Both the position numbers and the translations under genes were made by a program. Source: Diphasiastrum complanatum (Eukaryota > Streptophyta > Lycopodiopsida > Lycopodiales > Lycopodiaceae). Taken from it: 64,000 bases of DNA. This document shows positions 24,584 to 36,059 of this stretch, piece after piece; position 1 is the first letter of the stretch; each line of letters starts with the position of its first letter. The stretch is taken from NCBI GenBank assembly GCA_029204225.1, contig CM055098.1, forward strand, positions 53,342,728 through 53,406,727, in the 5' to 3' direction. The notes beneath the pieces were generated by a model. It worked only from the letters and a program-made list of their open reading frames with translations, was not told the DNA's origin and searched no databases.

Positions 24584-27500
24584 CTCTCCATCAATGATAA
24601 AATTACATTCTTCTATTCCTAATAGAGTACGAAACCTCTCAAATTTATATCTACCTAATGACTTAGTAAAAATATATGCCATTTGATCTTCAAATTTACA
24701 AAAAACAAGATCAATGGCTCCATCAAAAAATTTCTCTCGAATAAAATGATAGTGTATTTCGATGTGCTTGGTTCGAGCATGTAAAACTGGATTTTTGGAA
24801 AGGTGAATGCAACTTTGATTATCGCAAGATATAGTAGTCGCATCCACCTGTGGTTGACCTAAATCCACAAGCAATCTTCGTAACCATACCACTTCTTGTG
24901 TAGCATTGCTGAGTGCTCGATATTCAGCTTATGTCGATGATAAGGCTATTGTAGGTTGCTTTTTGCTGTTCCATGAAATTGCAGCTGTACCATAACTGAA
25001 TGTATGACCACTGGTAGATCTCATGTCATCAATATTACCTGCCCAATCGGCATTTGTATAACCTACCAACATTGGCGCTTCAGACCGATCATACTTCAAA
25101 CCAAAATTCAATGTCCCTCGAATGTATCTGAGAATACGTTTAGCAGACTTCCAGTGTGCTTGACTAGGATCTTGCATAAATTGACTAACAACACCAACAA
25201 CATAAGAAATATCAGGTTGTGTGTGTGTCAAATAAATCAAACTACCCACCAGTTGTCTATACAAATAAGCATCCACTTTCTCAGATTCATCATATGCAGT
25301 AAGCTTCATGTTGACATCCATAGGTGTACTCAAGGGCTTACAATCCTACATATTGAACTTATAAAGCAAATCTCGTGCATATTTGCTTTGTGTAAGAAAG
25401 ACCATGTCTTCTTTTTGCCATACTTCAATGCCAAGACAATAGTGTATCAATCCTAGATCACTCATGTCAAAAGCATTGGAAAGATTTAATTTGATCTCAT
25501 TAATTAACATCTCATTACTTCCTGTAATAATCAGATCATCCACGTACAACACAATGAACACTATATCTGAATCTTGCCTTAGAATGTAAAGATTAGGATC
25601 AGCATCACTCTTTACCATTCCCTTCGCTTGAAGTGCTCATCAATGCAAGAGTACCATGCTCGTGGTACTTGCTTCAATCCATATATGGCTTTGTTGAGTT
25701 TACAAACCAAATGATCTCTTCCTGGCTCAACAAACCCTTGAGGTTGCTCTAAATATACCTCTTCATCCAATACTCCATTAAGAAAAGCATATTTGACGTC
25801 CATTTGCTGGATTTTCCAACCATAGAAAGTAGAAATTGCAATGATAGAATGAATAGTTACCATTTTGGCTACAGGTGCGAAGGTCTCCTCAAAGTCTATA
25901 CCTTCCTGCTGCTCAAAACCTCTTGCAACTAATCGTGCCTTGTACTTGTTGAGTTTCCCATCCGCTCCATACTTCATCTTGTAGATCCACTTACATGTGA
26001 TAGGCGTCTTACCATCAGGTAGCTCAACCAAGTCCCACGTTTTGTTCTTCGATATAGCCTCCATTTCTGTTTCCATAGCTGCACGACACTCCTTGTGTTC
26101 CTTTGCTTCGTTGAAAGTTTTAGGTTCTTGAGCCGTTAAGATGGATTCCATTAGGGCTAGATTCATCTCTAATCTTGCAAGAGGTTTTTGATTTCTACTT
26201 GATCTTCTAGGCTCTCCCTGCTCACTAGATTCGGGAGTATCTCCCTTCTTTGCACCATCTGTGACTGATAAGTACCAGTTAGGTACTCTCTTGGAAATTT
26301 CAGCATCAGGCTTGCCTTTGTCCAATGGATTTTCTATATCAAGATCCACTTCCTTCTTGACCTGTACTTTCACTCCCTCATCAAAAGGTTTAGTGATTAC
26401 TTCAGATTGTTTACCTTGGTCCATCTCGTCAAACGTAACATCCCTAGAAATTACAAGCTTCTGTGCATTTGTGTCATACATCATGTATGCCTTGGCCTTC
26501 TCATCATATCCAAGGAAAATACACTTGATAGCTTTTACATCCAATTTTTTTCGTTTCTCATCAGGAATATGAGCATAAGCATCACAACCAAATACGCTCA
26601 AGTGATAAAATATTAGGTTTCTTTCCAGTAACAGCTTCATGAGGTGTCTTACCTTCCACAGATTTTGTAGGACACCGATTCAGGATGTGCGTAGTTGTGC
26701 TACAAGCTTTTGCCCAAAAGGTGTTTGGCAGACCCTTGCTTTTGAGCATCGCCCTGGCCATCTCAACAATAGATCTGTTCTTTCGTTCTGCAACTCCATT
26801 TTGTTGTGGTGAATAAGGTGTTGTAGTCTGCCTCTTGATCCCTTGATCTTTGCAAAAATCAATAAATTCTGTCAAAAAATACTCACCACCTCCATCAGAT
26901 CTCAAAGTTTTGATGCAACATCTTGTTTGCTTTTCAACTAATGCCTTGAATTCCCTAAACTTAGCAAAAGCATCTGATTTCTTGCTTATGAAATAAATCC
27001 AAATGCATCTGCTATAATCATCAATGAAGGTGATAAAGTAATAGTAGCCACTAAGAGATCTAGTCTGCATAGGTCCACATAGATCACTGTGGACAAGATC
27101 TAGGATGCCACAGGCTCTCCTTGCTCCACTTTTGGGAAACCTCTCTCTGTGTTGTTTCCCAAAATGCAACCTTCACAAATTTTTCCTTCAAAAGAAATAT
27201 CAGGCAATCCTATAACTAGATTACCTCTTTTGAGAATCTGTAAACTTTGAGCACTAATATGACCGAATCGTTGATGCCAAATATCACTTCGACTATCAAC
27301 CGTGCTTACCATAGCTTGAGCAAAAGATCTCGCATTCAATTTGTAGAGTCAATTCCCGTTGACTCTAGCTCCTGTAGCAATCACTTTGTAGTGATTCTTG
27401 ATGTCTTTGACAAGACATTTGTCACTGTCAAACTCAACCTTGAGTTGTTGATCAGCCATCATCCCAACAGATAGTAGATTGTTAGCTAAGCTAGGTACAT

Positions 27501-27710
27501 ATTGCACATTGCTTATCCACTTTATCTTCTCGCTGGCTAACTTCACTGGTACCACTCCAACTCCTTTAACAAATAGCAATTTGCCATCGGCTTGTCCAAC
27601 TTCATCACCATTGTGAGTTTCCTTAAGTTCTGAAAACCACTCTTTCCTTGAAGTCATGTGCTTGGATGCACCACTATCAATGTATCAGGTATCCTTGGTT
27701 TCATCACTTG
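24584..27710 (-). pseudogene. Copia pol: protease, integrase, RT, RNase H (broken)
   Basis: In transcription order: a protease YIDSGASKHMTSRKEW whose preceding Trp codon is TGA; gag-pre-integrase (IWHQRFGHISAQSLQIL, CEGCILGNN); integrase core (LDLVHSDLCGPMQTRSLSGY, YYFITFIDDYSRCIWIY, QNGVAERKNRSIVEMARAML); RT (WIYKMKYGADGKLNKYKARL, IQQMDVKYAFLNGVLDEEVY, LYVDDLIITGSNEML); and RNase H (LVGYTNADWAGNIDDMRSTS, HARTKHIEIHYHFIREKF). The integrase DDE residues and the RT YVDD box are visible. Frame breaks occur near 27340, 27100-27170, 26580-26640, 25610, 25330 and 24900. All enzymes of a copia Pol are represented but not in one frame. Confidence 0.92.
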
Positions 27711-28727
27711 TCATATATGTTGTAATGAACAATTTTGAGCTCTCACCTGTATCATCTTCATATTGATCCTCATCGTATTGATGTTGATCAGTATAATTGT
27801 TTTCATAATAATAATCATCAAATTGATGTTGATCAGCATAATTTCCCACTTGCCCTTTGTCTTTTCTTTGTTCCATCTCCTTCTGTTTCTTGAAGCATTC
27901 ATGCTCCCAGTGCCAGGTATGTTGCAATACCTACAATTTCCAGGTTTATTTTGCCTGGAATAGCCGCGTCCTTGACCTCGACCTTGATTCCAATTGCCTC
28001 AATTTGGGCCATCATTGGATTGTTCTTGAAATTGTTGGAATGATCCACGATTTGAGTTTCAACCTCTTGATTGGTGTCTTTCATGACCAAATCTACCACC
28101 ACGTCCCCTGACTGCAAGAGCTTGATCAAATCCCCTGTTGCAATGACTCAAGTTCTCTTGACGTTGTTCTTCCTGCAAAAGCAATCCACCTAACTCTTCA
28201 TAGGTTGGAAGATTTTTCCGTGTGGCTATACTTGTCACAAATATCTGATGTGACTCACTCAAACTATTCAATGTCAACTACACGACACGATCCTGTACTC
28301 GCTCTCCAACTGTTGCTAATTGGTCACGAATCTCTTTGATCTTCAGTAGGTGATCATCAACAGTTGCACCATCATCCATCCGCAATGTGTGCAGCTTCGT
28401 CTTCAGGAATAGCACTCGAGATGTGTTTGTGGTCTCAAACAATGCCTTCAACGTATCCCATGCTTCTTATGGTCCTTCTGAATCCGAAATGTAGGGAATA
28501 ATTGCATCTCTAACTGATAAGTTGATGACATTCTGTGCTTTTCGTTTTTACCTGTCAAATGCCCGTTGATCTTCTTCAATCAATGGCCTTGTCTCTTCAC
28601 CTGTCACAATCTCCCATAGCTCCTTTTCCATCAAAATGTTCTTCAGTTTGAATTTCCAAACTGCATAGTTGCCGGTTCCTTCCAATTTGCTTGACTCATT
28701 GAGGACACTCTCACTTAGAGTTTCCAT
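27711..28727 (-). pseudogene. Copia gag with zinc knuckle (broken)
   Basis: Starts ATG at 28727 (METLSESVLNESSKLEGTGN), then YAVWKFKLKNILME, EAWDTLKALFETTNTSRVLF and LKTKLHTLRM, all typical of copia gag. Stops occur at three points (near 28549, 28469 and 28277). A basic GRGGRF region follows. A knuckle (CRYCN...HWEHEC) is split by a frameshift near 27915, and the end is acidic and Tyr-rich (DDYYYENNYTDQHQYDED). Same orientation and continuous with pol. Confidence 0.88.
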
Positions 28728-28789
28728 TACTGAACAGATGAGTCCAGATCAAGTAATTTATCACACCACAAAACTGTATATTTTTCTGG

Positions 28790-29035
28790 TTATACACCTG
28801 ATATTGAAATGGAGCGTGGAAGTATGGCTGCTCAAGATCCTCTTCAACTTGTGCGCTTGGATCCGATATTGGAGCATGCAATATCGGATTGGAACGCGGA
28901 TGTACAACTGCTAAGAATTCTCTTTAGCTCGTGCACTTGGATCCGATATCGATATGGACATGCGATATTGGACTGAAGCGCAGATGTGCGGCTGCTCGGG
29001 TTTCTCTTCAGCTAGCGCGCTTGGATCCGATATTG
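28790..29035 (-). repeat. Leader tandem repeats (80-84 bp) with hairpins
   Basis: CTTGGATCCGATAT recurs at 28856, 28936 and 29020, and flanking sequence (GCGGATGT, TGCT...TTCTCTT) repeats with it, giving about three units in the untranslated leader. In unit one, 28861-28871 and 28879-28889 are exact inverted repeats around a 7-nt loop; unit two keeps a similar stem (CCGATATCG/CGATATTGG). Confidence 0.85.
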
Positions 29036-29520
29036 GTAAAAAAAGAGAATATAAGAACTTTCAGAGGGAATATTCCAGATTTCCTACTTCGACGAGGCGG
29101 CTACGTCGCCTCCTCTTTGCTTAGATTTCGAAACAAGTGATCGTTCAAACAGACAGACATCAGTAATGTGAAAGGTATGAAGCCTCAAAGCTCTAAATGG
29201 CAATACTAGACACTGTCTGGTGTGATCTGCAGTACCCCAAACAAACAAATGAAAGATTTCTTGGCACAACTCTCTGACAAATGATACTTTTAAAGACTAA
29301 AAAAAAATTGTAAAACTTTTCCCACTCAACAGATTTTCAATTTGTTTGATGCTGCCCTAGCCTTTCTGATGATTCTGAGCTCCAAACCTGCAAAATACAC
29401 CAAAGAAGAATTTCTTCCAGCCGTTTTTATCTCTCCAAGCTTTCACCTCTCGTGAAGGACTTTCTCACTTCGTTGCGGAGCCTGTGACAAGCTGTATCCA
29501 CTGATCAGGCACGCATGACT

Positions 29521-29538
29521 ATTGTCGCTCTGATACCA
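29521..29538 (-). other. Primer-binding site of the complete copia element
   Basis: Minus strand TGGTATCAGAGCGACAAT directly follows the 5' LTR; it matches the initiator tRNA-Met 3' end over TGGTATCAGAGC. Confidence 0.9.
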
Positions 29539-29802
29539 TGTCAAAAATAAAGAATGAAACATCAAGCATTCACCATAAACAATACCAAGTAGGGAGATGG
29601 AAGAAGAACACGCAATATCACTCTATCACACTAACTTCATACTGAATATAAAATGTACATATAAACCCTGAACCCTGATAGAGAGAGAAAACCTACGAAT
29701 AGACTAATAGACTAGCCTACGGCTAATTACAGCTGGTAACAACTGTCAACATTAATGTACATCGTAAACAGTAACAATGAAGTTTATCATTGATTTCTAA
29801 CA
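29539..29802 (-). mobile_element. 5' LTR of the complete copia element
   Basis: 264 bp, close match of the LTR at 24342-24583. The plus-strand ends are TGTCAAAAAT and GATTTCTAACA, and the right end abuts the ATATT target duplication. Confidence 0.92.
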
Positions 29803-29807
29803 ATATT

Positions 29808-30250
29808 CCAAAATCCATGTCACTTCCGAGTTGATTCATGCATCCATCAAGTCCAAAAGCTAAAGAAAGTTCTTTTTTCTGATAAATGATCCGTCAATCA
29901 CAAATAGTTAGATTCTTATTATTCGTCGTCAATTATAATTCTCTGGAATCTAAATGATACTAAATTACTAAAGGATATTGGAGTTTATGTCTAATACATA
30001 ACTCAAGAAACATATAAGAATCATTCTAAAATCTTTCGCAAACTGGATTCTTAACCAAAATGTGAGTTATCCAAATTCCAAACCATCAGGTAATCAAAGA
30101 TAGAAAGCATACCAAAATAATATCAATAACAATCTTCATCCACAAAAAACTTCAGATTACGGTCTAGACCTGAATTCTAGACATCCAAAGTTCTACTGAA
30201 TTTCTTAGTAATTTCAGTTGTCATTCATGGAACCATTGTGATTCAGTTTT
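29808..30250. repeat. Second copy of the dispersed repeat seen at 10.0-10.2 kb
   Basis: 29880-30035 resembles 10024-10170 over about 150 bp in the same orientation. No coding sequence; probably the untranslated part of an older LTR element into which the copia element inserted. Confidence 0.5.
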
Positions 30251-31700
30251 CGAGTCAACTACAGCAAGATCAAGATAAATTTAGTTAAACTTTGTTCAAT
30301 CTTCAGTCCAGTCGCATATTCAACATGATTTAACTGCGTGTTCCACACGACAATCCAACCTTGAGCATGCTGGATACCAGCAACAACATCCCCACCAACA
30401 GACTTTTTTTTTTTCTTTTTTTGGGAAGGGGGGGGGGGGGTGGGAGTGGACTTACAGGCATCCATTGGAGCAGCCACATTGCCAGTGACAACATCACCAG
30501 CCAAGGTCACGAAACCAAAGACAACAACGACAAGGCTAAGAAGGCATATGGACAATCCAAAGTGACTCAATCAGAAGAAGTACCTCAATCACGACAAAGA
30601 TCCTTCAGAAGATAGAAGTACAAGCATTGGGAAATCAGTCTCCTTCTTCAACCAACCCTCTTGCCACAACATCTGCATCCATTCTCATGCCTATCACCCA
30701 CACCATATACCTTTGTTACCATCGCCACCACCCTTCCTTCCATTTCTCTGTTTTTTCATCATCTCATTATCCATCTGAGAAATCCCTAGTTTTAGACCAG
30801 GTCCTTGATAGTTTTACCGGAGCAGCTAAAGATCATTACAAATGTCTTGCGGAGGCCACTACCACCTACATTGGTTGGTCAGCTAGAAAAGAAGATCTAA
30901 GAAAGCAGGTGAGGCAGCAAAAAGAAATAAAGCAAAGAAGTTGAGGAGGAAAGGACAAAACTTAAGCAACAAACGAGTCAGATCGATCTTGATAATAAAA
31001 AAAACTCTCTGGAGCAATGATAGTCGAATCCCCTCCTGTGAAGCCCGAAGAGATCCAAAAGTAACGAATCAAAGGAAGAAATAGCTGCAAAATAGGAAAG
31101 ATGAAGACAAATGTGAGCCTGGAAGACAAAGTGAGCGACATTGCAAGGGTCCAAGGCTGCAACTATAATACTATTAGTTCCTTCATCCTTCCACCAAGCC
31201 CTTTCATGTTTCCCTATCGTCACCAACCCATCCGTCCAAATCTGTTTCTACCACTAATTTGTCGATGTGTCCATTCCCTCAGAAGACTGATAACCCAAGG
31301 TTTGTGCAACCTACCAATCGAAGATTCTCCTCTTATCATCAAGGAAAAAGCATCAACAAGACCAGAACTTCAATTGAGAGAAGAACCGAGGAAACGCCCA
31401 GAAGCAGAATGGAGGATACAGGCCTCCCAGAAGATAGAATCTACCAAGAAACTAGAAGTGAAACCATCCATGGCAGATGCAAAAAAAGAGAAAAAAGAGA
31501 CACTCATGCATGCAAGTTTGTCAAGCTGCTGGGTGCTCTCCATTTTTTAAGATGTCAACTATTTGCAGATTTTGATTAAATTGCGGTGAATTGCGAAAAG
31601 CAGTTTTTTGATAAAGACCGGCAGCAATAAGCACTTGGTTTTATGTAAGCGAACGAGGATCTACGCTTTTCCAAGTGACAATCGAAGATGCCAATAGCGG
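30251..31700. other. Unassigned stretch with short ORFs
   Basis: Open frames of about 100-150 codons occur on the plus strand (30627-30944, with LVLDQVLDSFTGAAKDHYKC; 31101-31550, Lys/Glu-rich end). Charged, helix-prone text suggests a decayed gag or coiled-coil protein, but no family is recognised. A poly-T/poly-G tract lies at 30404-30440. Confidence 0.25.
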
Positions 31701-32360
31701 AGCAATATCATCCAATATGGGTTGCAGTGAGTCCTGCAACACATGGACCTGCTATAAAGATGTAACTCATGGGAAGAGAAGACATTCTCTCTCTCTTATC
31801 TCATTTCTGCTTATACATGGTTCTCTTGGGTTCATCTATCCATTGGTGCACTATATTGGTGATATCTTGCAATCTTGTGTGTAGAATGCTTATTTTATGC
31901 TATTTTCGGATCCACACGTGTAAAACACAGTAGGTTATTGTTTTTGTACGAACAACAACTTCATCATATCTTATGTTTAATGTTTGATCAGGTTCTTAGT
32001 GAGTTTGCATCTCTTTCTTTAAGTAGATGTTGATTTTTCCACATTGGCAAGATTGGTAAAGTTGATCTATTTCTAACCAAAGATCAGGTTATAGACTTGG
32101 ATCTTCATTGATCTCAAATTATTCACACAATCCACACACACATTTTAGAAGCAAATTGGAGGTTTTCATATAATCCCAATGGTAGTTTTGAAATTTATTA
32201 AGAAACAAATCAATCGATGTCAATAAGAGAACTACAACAAGCAATGCTCATTGGAGAGTGCAACAAACTCCAAAATCATTGAGTGATGATCTTAAGGTCA
32301 AATAGTTTTGCACTTCTACCCTTACTAGACATTTGCAAACTCATCATGATTCTTTGATGC
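31701..32360. other. Possible copia LTR remnant, no gene
   Basis: GGATCCACACGTGTAAAACAC at about 31908 and AGACTTGGATCTTCATTGAT near 32094 echo the G-box palindromes and primer-site flank of the copia element at 11.4-12.3 kb. Ends cannot be defined. Confidence 0.3.
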
Positions 32361-32369
32361 ACAATAATT

Positions 32370-32625
32370 TCAAGGTGAGCATATGAGGTGATAGAGTATA
32401 TTTTCGTGTAAGAGGACTGGGTGGTTACACAAAGTATGAGAACACCACAATGTCCCTCGATTCTGCAGTGACAATTGCAAAATCATAGTCTGAAATGAGG
32501 CCACAGGCTCACACACTTTCTTTGACATTTCTGCAGCAAGTATTGCCTCTGGAGGTCTACTAATCTCCAAGAATACACTAACCTTGGATGAATCTGTCCA
32601 GCTCAAAACCTGAAACCCAACAGGG
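32370..32625 (-). pseudogene. Possible last exon of an unidentified host gene
   Basis: On the minus strand a pyrimidine-poor GTTGGGTTTCAG could act as a splice acceptor, followed by VLSWTDSSKVSVFLEISRPP and EAILAAEMSKKVCEPVASFQ. A different frame just downstream reads DYDFAIVTAESRDIVVFSYF up to a TAA. Text looks protein-like in composition but is split between frames and I recognise no family. It could be a broken exon or chance. Confidence 0.3.
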
Positions 32626-33169
32626 GATGCTTGTTACAACACGTTTTCTTGGTTGAGTTGAGCAATGGACAGTGTGCTTCCTGCTTGACATGTTGTTGTG
32701 CTGAGAAGAGATTTTCTTACCGGCAGAAAAGAGATTGCTAGAAACTGGGCTGCTGAAAAGGCAGGAAATTTGGCATACCAGGGAAGTAACAGAGTGATCC
32801 AGAAACAGATCCGATGTTCAAAGGCCTGGCAAGAGATTTACTTGTACAGTTAAGAACATACATTGATGGCATATTACTGGAAATAATCAATTTGTGTTTG
32901 CAATTATATGCTGTCTTTATTTGATCTACCTCCCTGGAATCTAATTTTGCATTCAGTTTTGTGTCAAAGTGTCTGATCAATCTAACCCAATTCAAACAGA
33001 GACAGGGTGGAAGCAGATCCATACCGATTTGGGCTGAAGGACGCAATCTAACTCCCACGCGTCAGAAAGATCATAGCCTAGACAGCAAGGAATTTGGACA
33101 AGTAGCGTCAGTCTCCGAATAAAAGAATCTCATATAATTACTACTATTTCCCTTTATTATTAGCAATCG

Positions 33170-33241
33170 GCGTTTGTAGTCCAACGGTTAGGATAATTGC
33201 CTTCCAAGCAATAGACCCGGGTTCGACTCTCGGCAGACGCA
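33170..33241 (+). tRNA. tRNA-Gly (anticodon UCC)
   Basis: A 72-nt cloverleaf is complete: acceptor stem GCGTTTG/CAGACGC, D-arm with TAGTCCAACGGTTA, anticodon stem TTGC/GCAA with loop CTTCCAA giving anticodon UCC, T-arm CCGGG/CTCGG with TTCGACT loop, and discriminator A. Internal A box (TAGTCCAACGG) and B box (GGTTCGACTC) for RNA polymerase III are present. Compared with the usual plant tRNA-Gly(UCC), position 5 (C to T) and one T-stem base differ, but both still form G-U pairs. There is no intron, and the CCA end is not encoded, as expected for a nuclear gene. A weak TTTTG follows at 33248; a proper T-run terminator is not obvious close by. Confidence 0.95.
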
Positions 33242-34361
33242 ATTCATTTTGTTACCTTTGTGCACCTCTATTATATGTTATTACCTTCATTTTTGCTATT
33301 CATAAAAGCTGCATTGGTTGCATTTTTCGTTAGTATCCTTCCAAAAGTTGTTGTTTAGCCTTTCAAAGGTATGGTGGTAAAATGTGGATTTGAGATCAAT
33401 CATATTGTGCTTTGGATAGGCATTTTGCCATTGATTGCAACTCATTTTTTGCCCCTTTGTCAACCCTATTGCCTTAGATAGTAATAGGCCTTTTGCCAGC
33501 CTGCTTTAGATTGATCATATTGGGATTGTAATGCATTTTATGAATCTAGAAACCATAACTTTCAAGTGGTTAGCAATTTAAGACGTGCAAAATGAAGTGC
33601 ATCTTGCCAAGTGCATTAATTTTCTTTGATAACTTGGTAGATGGGTACTTGGTAGTACTGATGGCACAATATGAAAAGGACTTTGCACATTTTAGGAAAA
33701 AAAAGATTTTAGGCCTTTTTTGTGCAGTTGTGTGGAGTTGAACTCAAGACTATGAGGACATGAAAGGAGGTCTTAATTAGCACACCATTAACTCAACAAC
33801 CAAATTGTAGCCATTCCAATATTCTCATTCCTAGCCAAAAGTGCATGAAACCATCGTAAGGTTATATATCAAATACTCTTTGCTTGTTATCAATATTAAC
33901 AGCCGTTAAATGCTAGGCATGCATTTATTTTTTGTTGAGAACAAAGCTACAAGCTCTTGGTTTTCCTTTCTCTTAGGTGCCCATGATCTCCAAGTATGGA
34001 TGTGGTCTTTCTTGTGCATTATAGATTTGAGCTTTTGATTTTTCCTCTAGTAAAGTAATCTAATAGTTTCCACGTAGTAGTTCTTGTCTAGTAACAATGG
34101 TTAACCCATAAAGACTCAAAGAAAGAGGCTGCTTGACTAGCTTCTTTCATTCCAAGAGCGAAATGGCCCTTTCATCATGTAATGTCACTTTTGAAGCCTT
34201 TTTTGTGGCAATTTCTTTTTTTGGACAAACCATCCGCACAAAAGTTTTCCCAAAAATTGTGTGGATATTTTGCCTAGTATGCAATGTTCAATATACAAAG
34301 TAAATTCAAAAAAGTCACAATCTTGTAGTAATATGAATCTGTCAAAGGTCTATGTAATGAA

Positions 34362-34429
<68 letters not shown>

Positions 34430-35590
34430 AGAAAAGAGAAAGTTGGCAGGCAATCACAAGAGTGCTTGCGTCAGTTGAGCTATTTTGGTTCTCTAGCTAT
34501 GGCAATGTTGTAAAGTGATCATGTGAAGATTTAATGCATTTATGAGTTAGTATGTGAAAGAATAGTACATACAAAATTATTAGAAAATGTGGCAATTGTT
34601 TTTCATGGCATAATGCACTATTTGCTTGGAAGCTGTATACTATACTTGTTTGAATTGATTATGCACAAGAGATGTGATTGATGATGCATACAATATAAGT
34701 GGGACATTTGCATTGAGAAGACATGACATGAACGAGTAGATTTGGAACCAAAAAGATGAGGCTATTGAGAAAAGGAGAATTATGTTGGTGAGACTAGTTT
34801 GGGTGGAAACTTACTGCATGAATTCGTTAGCAATAGGCATGTTGGTGTTGTTACTACTAATATGACTATAATCCTTTTCATGGTGAGAAAATTCTCATTC
34901 TCAAAGCCTCTCAACAGTTGTTGGAGATGATTATTGGAGGGGTTTGGGTGATTGTAGAGGTACATTTGTGGTAGCACTTAAGGGGTGGTAGATATGGCTA
35001 GTAACCGATATGCACCTTTGAAGCATAATGTGGGACAATGAATATTTAATTCACAAATGATTCAAAATTCTCTAACTAATTGGTAGCTAATGATAGAAAA
35101 TAGGCTACTAAGTTGGAAAAATTAAGTGGCAGTATGCCCATTATAAATGCATGTGATACATTATTGATATACATTACGGAGGTGGCTTCAATGCAAATCT
35201 AGCTAGAATGACAACGTTAGACATAAAATTACAATAGAACAACGTAATTTTTGTGCTATTTTTCATCATTGAATGCATTGGTCATATGGATACCTAACTT
35301 GAGAGAGCAAATTATAATTTCAAATTTTTAGACAATTTGGACATGTATTATTATGTCCATCCCACCTACCTACTAGTTTAGAAGTCATACATGAGCTAGG
35401 AGGTCCTTTACAAGGATATATATGATGAGCTTGAATTGATCTATGATAAGTGGATTCTTGAAAAGGCCCTGCAACAATATGTCACTTAAAGGTACAATCA
35501 ATTTGGCATTTTTGTTGGCATTGTTGTCACAAGTACACACACGAACATCCACTTAATTTAGGCTAATCATGCATTGTTCACATTAGAATG
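33242..35590. other. No gene seen
   Basis: AT-rich sequence without recognisable coding regions apart from the GT/GA microsatellite. Open frames of up to 65 codons look random. Confidence 0.5.
34362..34423. repeat. (TG)n(GA)n compound microsatellite
   Basis: About 9 TG units run directly into about 21 GA units. Confidence 0.97.
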
Positions 35591-35599
35591 CCACGAACA

Positions 35600-35800
35600 A
35601 TACAGCCTTATTCATGTATAAGTTGTGAATGTCATATGCATGAATCTCATTCCAAACAATGCATAATTCCTCCACCATTGGTGTAAGGTACATGCCCAGG
35701 TTTTTTGCTTGAAAACTAAAGGGATTAATATCATTCATTGCAAGACCAAATCCTTAATGACGAGGTTCATTCTTATAATTTGGCCACTGCTCCTCAATAC
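35600..35800 (-). pseudogene. CACTA (En/Spm) TNP2-type transposase remnant
   Basis: Minus-strand text reads GLAMNDINPFSFQ, then NLGMYLTPMVEELCIVWNEI and HAYDIHNLYMNKAVLFVAF. It follows the plant TNP2 pattern GLA.DG.NPF..., D.YL.PL.EEL..LW..G...YD......F.LRA. Further decayed text upstream on the same strand (35800-36000) may belong to it. No CACTA ends were found. Only about 60 residues support the call. Confidence 0.5.
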
Positions 35801-36059
35801 ATTTCCATGAAAGGACACTTTATTTGCCGATGAATGCTAAACCAAAGTCCTACATAGAAACAAACATTCTAGTCCAAAATAACTCAAAAGTGATGTAGCA
35901 TTCTAAGTGGTATGCCATTGTGTCTCATCCCTATTGCATGATGTATTACATGTTGGACATACAAAAGGAGTATTTTGAAAACAAAGGAGAATTTTCATGT
36001 GAACTTAGAACCAAAAATTTTTGTGAGCCATCTCACACAATTCTAAAGTGAACATCCAA

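Larger units (their letters stand above)
24342..29802 (-). mobile_element. Complete Ty1/copia retrotransposon with target duplication
   Basis: A 5,461-bp element on the minus strand flanked by the 5-bp duplication ATATT (24337-24341 and 29803-29807). The LTRs are 24342-24583 (3') and 29539-29802 (5'), both bounded by TGTCA and TTCTAACA on the plus strand. The 3' LTR lacks about 23 bp near its left end. Apart from that, the LTRs differ at roughly 10-12 positions, indicating moderate age. Primer site, leader, gag, protease, integrase, RT and RNase H follow in copia order. Gag-pol is broken by several stops and shifts, so the copy is dead unless helped in trans. Confidence 0.92.
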
